64,000 nucleotides of DNA from an uncultured Fluviicola sp. (GTDB lineage Bacteria > Bacteroidota > Bacteroidia > Flavobacteriales_D > Crocinitomicaceae): positions 1-64,000 of the forward strand of contig CAJVYC010000009.1 of the NCBI GenBank assembly GCA_913009205.1, in the 5' to 3' direction. The notes under the pieces are model-generated. The model saw nothing but the letters and a program-made list of their open reading frames with translations. It did not search any database and was not told the origin of the DNA. Both the position numbers and the translations under genes were made by a program. Positions 62,919-64,000 of this stretch are shown one piece after another; the first letter of the stretch is position 1, and each line of letters starts with the position of its first letter.

Positions 62919-62956
62919 ACTTTGGAAACTATTTATAATAAAAAAGTTTCCAAAGT
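62919..62956. promoter_or_regulatory. palindromic operator, probable TetR-type site
   Basis: ACTTTGGAAAC (62919-62929) and its exact reverse complement GTTTCCAAAGT (62946-62956) are separated by 16 bp. A further half-site TTTGGAAA occurs at 62970-62977. The position between the divergent tetR and rnhA genes, next to the tetR promoter, makes autoregulation by the repressor the natural reading. Binding itself is inferred. Confidence 0.75.
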
Positions 62957-63020
62957 ATTGTGTAAATAATTTGGAAAGAACGAATCCCAGTCGAAGCAAG
63001 ATTGCTAATTTGGCTATTGA

Positions 63021-63485
63021 ATGGTAAATATTTATACAGACGGATCGGCAAAAGGGAACCCTGGAAATGGTGGTTATGGTATCGTAATGCGCTTTAAAGG
63101 GAAGGAAAAGGAAATGGCTCAAGGCTTTAGAATGACCACTAATAATCGCATGGAGCTTTTGGCTGTCATCGTTGCTTTGGAAACATTAACTACAAATAAG
63201 TTTCCTGTGAAAATTTATTCTGACTCAAAATACGTTATTGATTCAATTACAAAGAAATGGGTTTTTGGATGGGAAAAGAAAAATTTCAAAGGAAAAAAGA
63301 ATGCGGACCTTTGGAAACGCTATTTGGTCGTTCAAGGTAAATTTAATATTGAGTTTGAATGGGTAAAAGGACATGCTGGGCATCCAGAAAATGAACGCTG
63401 TGATGTTCTTGCCTTTAATGTTGCTGATGACTTCTCAAATCATCTCATAGACGAAGTGTTTGAAAAAGAGAGATCTGAGAAGTAA
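63021..63485 (+). CDS. rnhA: ribonuclease HI
   Basis: 154 residues. RNase H cuts the RNA strand of RNA-DNA hybrids. All catalytic acids are present: Asp7 in IYTDGSAKGNPG, Glu45 in NNRMELLAV, Asp68 in YSDSKYV and Asp128 in ENERCDVLA; the loop His lies in VKGHAGHPEN. The basic protrusion (VFGWEKKNFKGKKNADLW) is kept. It is transcribed away from the efflux operon, so its promoter region contains the palindromic operator. Confidence 0.97.
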   Translation: MVNIYTDGSAKGNPGNGGYGIVMRFKGKEKEMAQGFRMTTNNRMELLAVIVALETLTTNKFPVKIYSDSKYVIDSITKKWVFGWEKKNFKGKKNADLWKRYLVVQGKFNIEFEWVKGHAGHPENERCDVLAFNVADDFSNHLIDEVFEKERSEK

Positions 63486-63501
63486 AGGTATTGGTTGGTT
63501 T

Positions 63502-64000
63502 TTAATCTACTCTTTCTTGGGCCGAAACTTCAGCTGCTTTTATAAAAGTATAAATCATTGGATGAGGGATTTCTCTTGTCGAACTGATTTGCGGACAGAA
63601 TCCACAACCAACAAAGAAATCATGGTTTTTCAAGCTGATTATTTCTGGATCTTCAAAATGATTGTAAGCTTCAATGTCTGCGATATCATTTTCCAAAGAG
63701 CTTATCAATTGAGGATATAGGCTAAAACGAGACGAAGTGAGTTCCGTATCAGAGTAATTCTGGTACAATTGAATAAAGGCCTTCGAATGAGGTAATATTT
63801 GAAGCTTTTCGAATTGTTCTCCTTCTACCAAATTGTCAGAAATTAATTTCTCATTCTTTCTGTTCAATTGATACATGTTGATGAGCACTTCTATGAAAAT
63901 TCGATACCCTTCACCTGTAATCAGAACAGGGATGTTTTTTCCTATAATTTGCTTTATTATTCCGTGAAGAAAGAAAGGGTTCTTAATTGGACCAGGTGCT
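63502..64000 (-). CDS. partial unrecognised gene (N-terminus outside window)
   Basis: The frame is open from the window end (64000) down to the stop at 63502, giving about 165 residues. The visible part starts APGPIKNPFFLHGIIKQIIG, continues NIPVLITGEGYRIFIEVL and ends with HDFFVGCGFCPQISSTREIP, then HPMIYTFIKAAEVSAQERVD. GCGFC is a CxxC-like pair that could bind metal or be redox-active. The GTG/ATG codons near 63888 are internal. I do not recognise the family. It converges with rnhA, 16 bp apart. Confidence 0.75.
   Translation of the reverse strand, partial: APGPIKNPFFLHGIIKQIIGKNIPVLITGEGYRIFIEVLINMYQLNRKNEKLISDNLVEGEQFEKLQILPHSKAFIQLYQNYSDTELTSSRFSLYPQLISSLENDIADIEAYNHFEDPEIISLKNHDFFVGCGFCPQISSTREIPHPMIYTFIKAAEVSAQERVD

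Overview
The window is a low-GC bacterial chromosome segment that reads as Bacteroidota, most likely Flavobacteriales and perhaps a Crocinitomicaceae/Cryomorphaceae-type lineage. The family is inferred from gene content only. Supporting signs are T9SS type A and type B secreted proteins, a TonB-receptor/GLPGLI pair, an HYC_CC_PP-type protein, an IPExxxVDY protein next to pyk, DUF5686, many short lipoproteins, and promoters of the Bacteroidota form TTG-N19-TAnnTTTG (two exact examples drive the two tRNA genes). No rRNA, CRISPR array, phage gene or transposase was seen.

Layout. 1-49 is an initiator tRNA cut by the window edge. 178-8517 holds envelope genes: a lipoprotein, an outer-membrane barrel plus GLPGLI protein, NfuA-like NifU, and a Cys/His-rich small protein followed by a TonB-dependent receptor that looks metal-linked. 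8621-11260 is an unusual fusion of a degenerate zinc-protease domain, two membrane helices and a serine hydrolase. 11630-16439 carries metK, a lipoprotein/TPR pair and a lipoprotein MsrA. 16931-21308 is a mutagenic-repair pair, dinB and a short dnaE2-like polymerase. 21464-36634 mixes secreted and housekeeping genes (gcvP, pyk, fumC, a radical SAM protein, DUF5686). 36701-42596 has a large PKD/gliding-type T9SS protein, heme A synthase, a TauE/SafE transporter and a CAT-anticodon tRNA. 42833-48415 is a membrane-associated cluster: acidic lipoprotein, CASTOR/POLLUX-like channel, TerB-like zinc ribbon protein, SPFH-GYF protein, small GYF protein and a 4-TM protein. 49908-54568 is a compact molybdopterin operon (moaA, moaC-B fusion, moaE, moeB-rhodanese, moaD, mobA, ModE-like HTH). 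54693-55921 holds a cryptic kinase-like protein with a small ORF ahead of it. 56421-62893 is a TetR-controlled tripartite RND efflux operon with a palindromic operator, then rnhA and a partial gene at the right edge.

Gene decay is a theme. I found a frameshifted CBS-domain gene, a frameshifted secreted Ig/PKD-type gene, a stump of a TonB receptor, two or three other frameshifted C-terminal remnants, a TonB-type energy transducer with an in-frame amber codon at codon 7, and a radical SAM gene whose conserved N-terminus has no ATG. Because all the large neighbouring ORFs (up to 1153 codons) are intact, these lesions look biological rather than the result of poor sequence, but that needs reads to settle.

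Best candidates for something undescribed: the pseudo-protease/TM/hydrolase fusion (8621-11260), the kinase-like protein with its small upstream ORF (54693-55921), and the channel/TerB/SPFH/GYF cluster (43426-48415).
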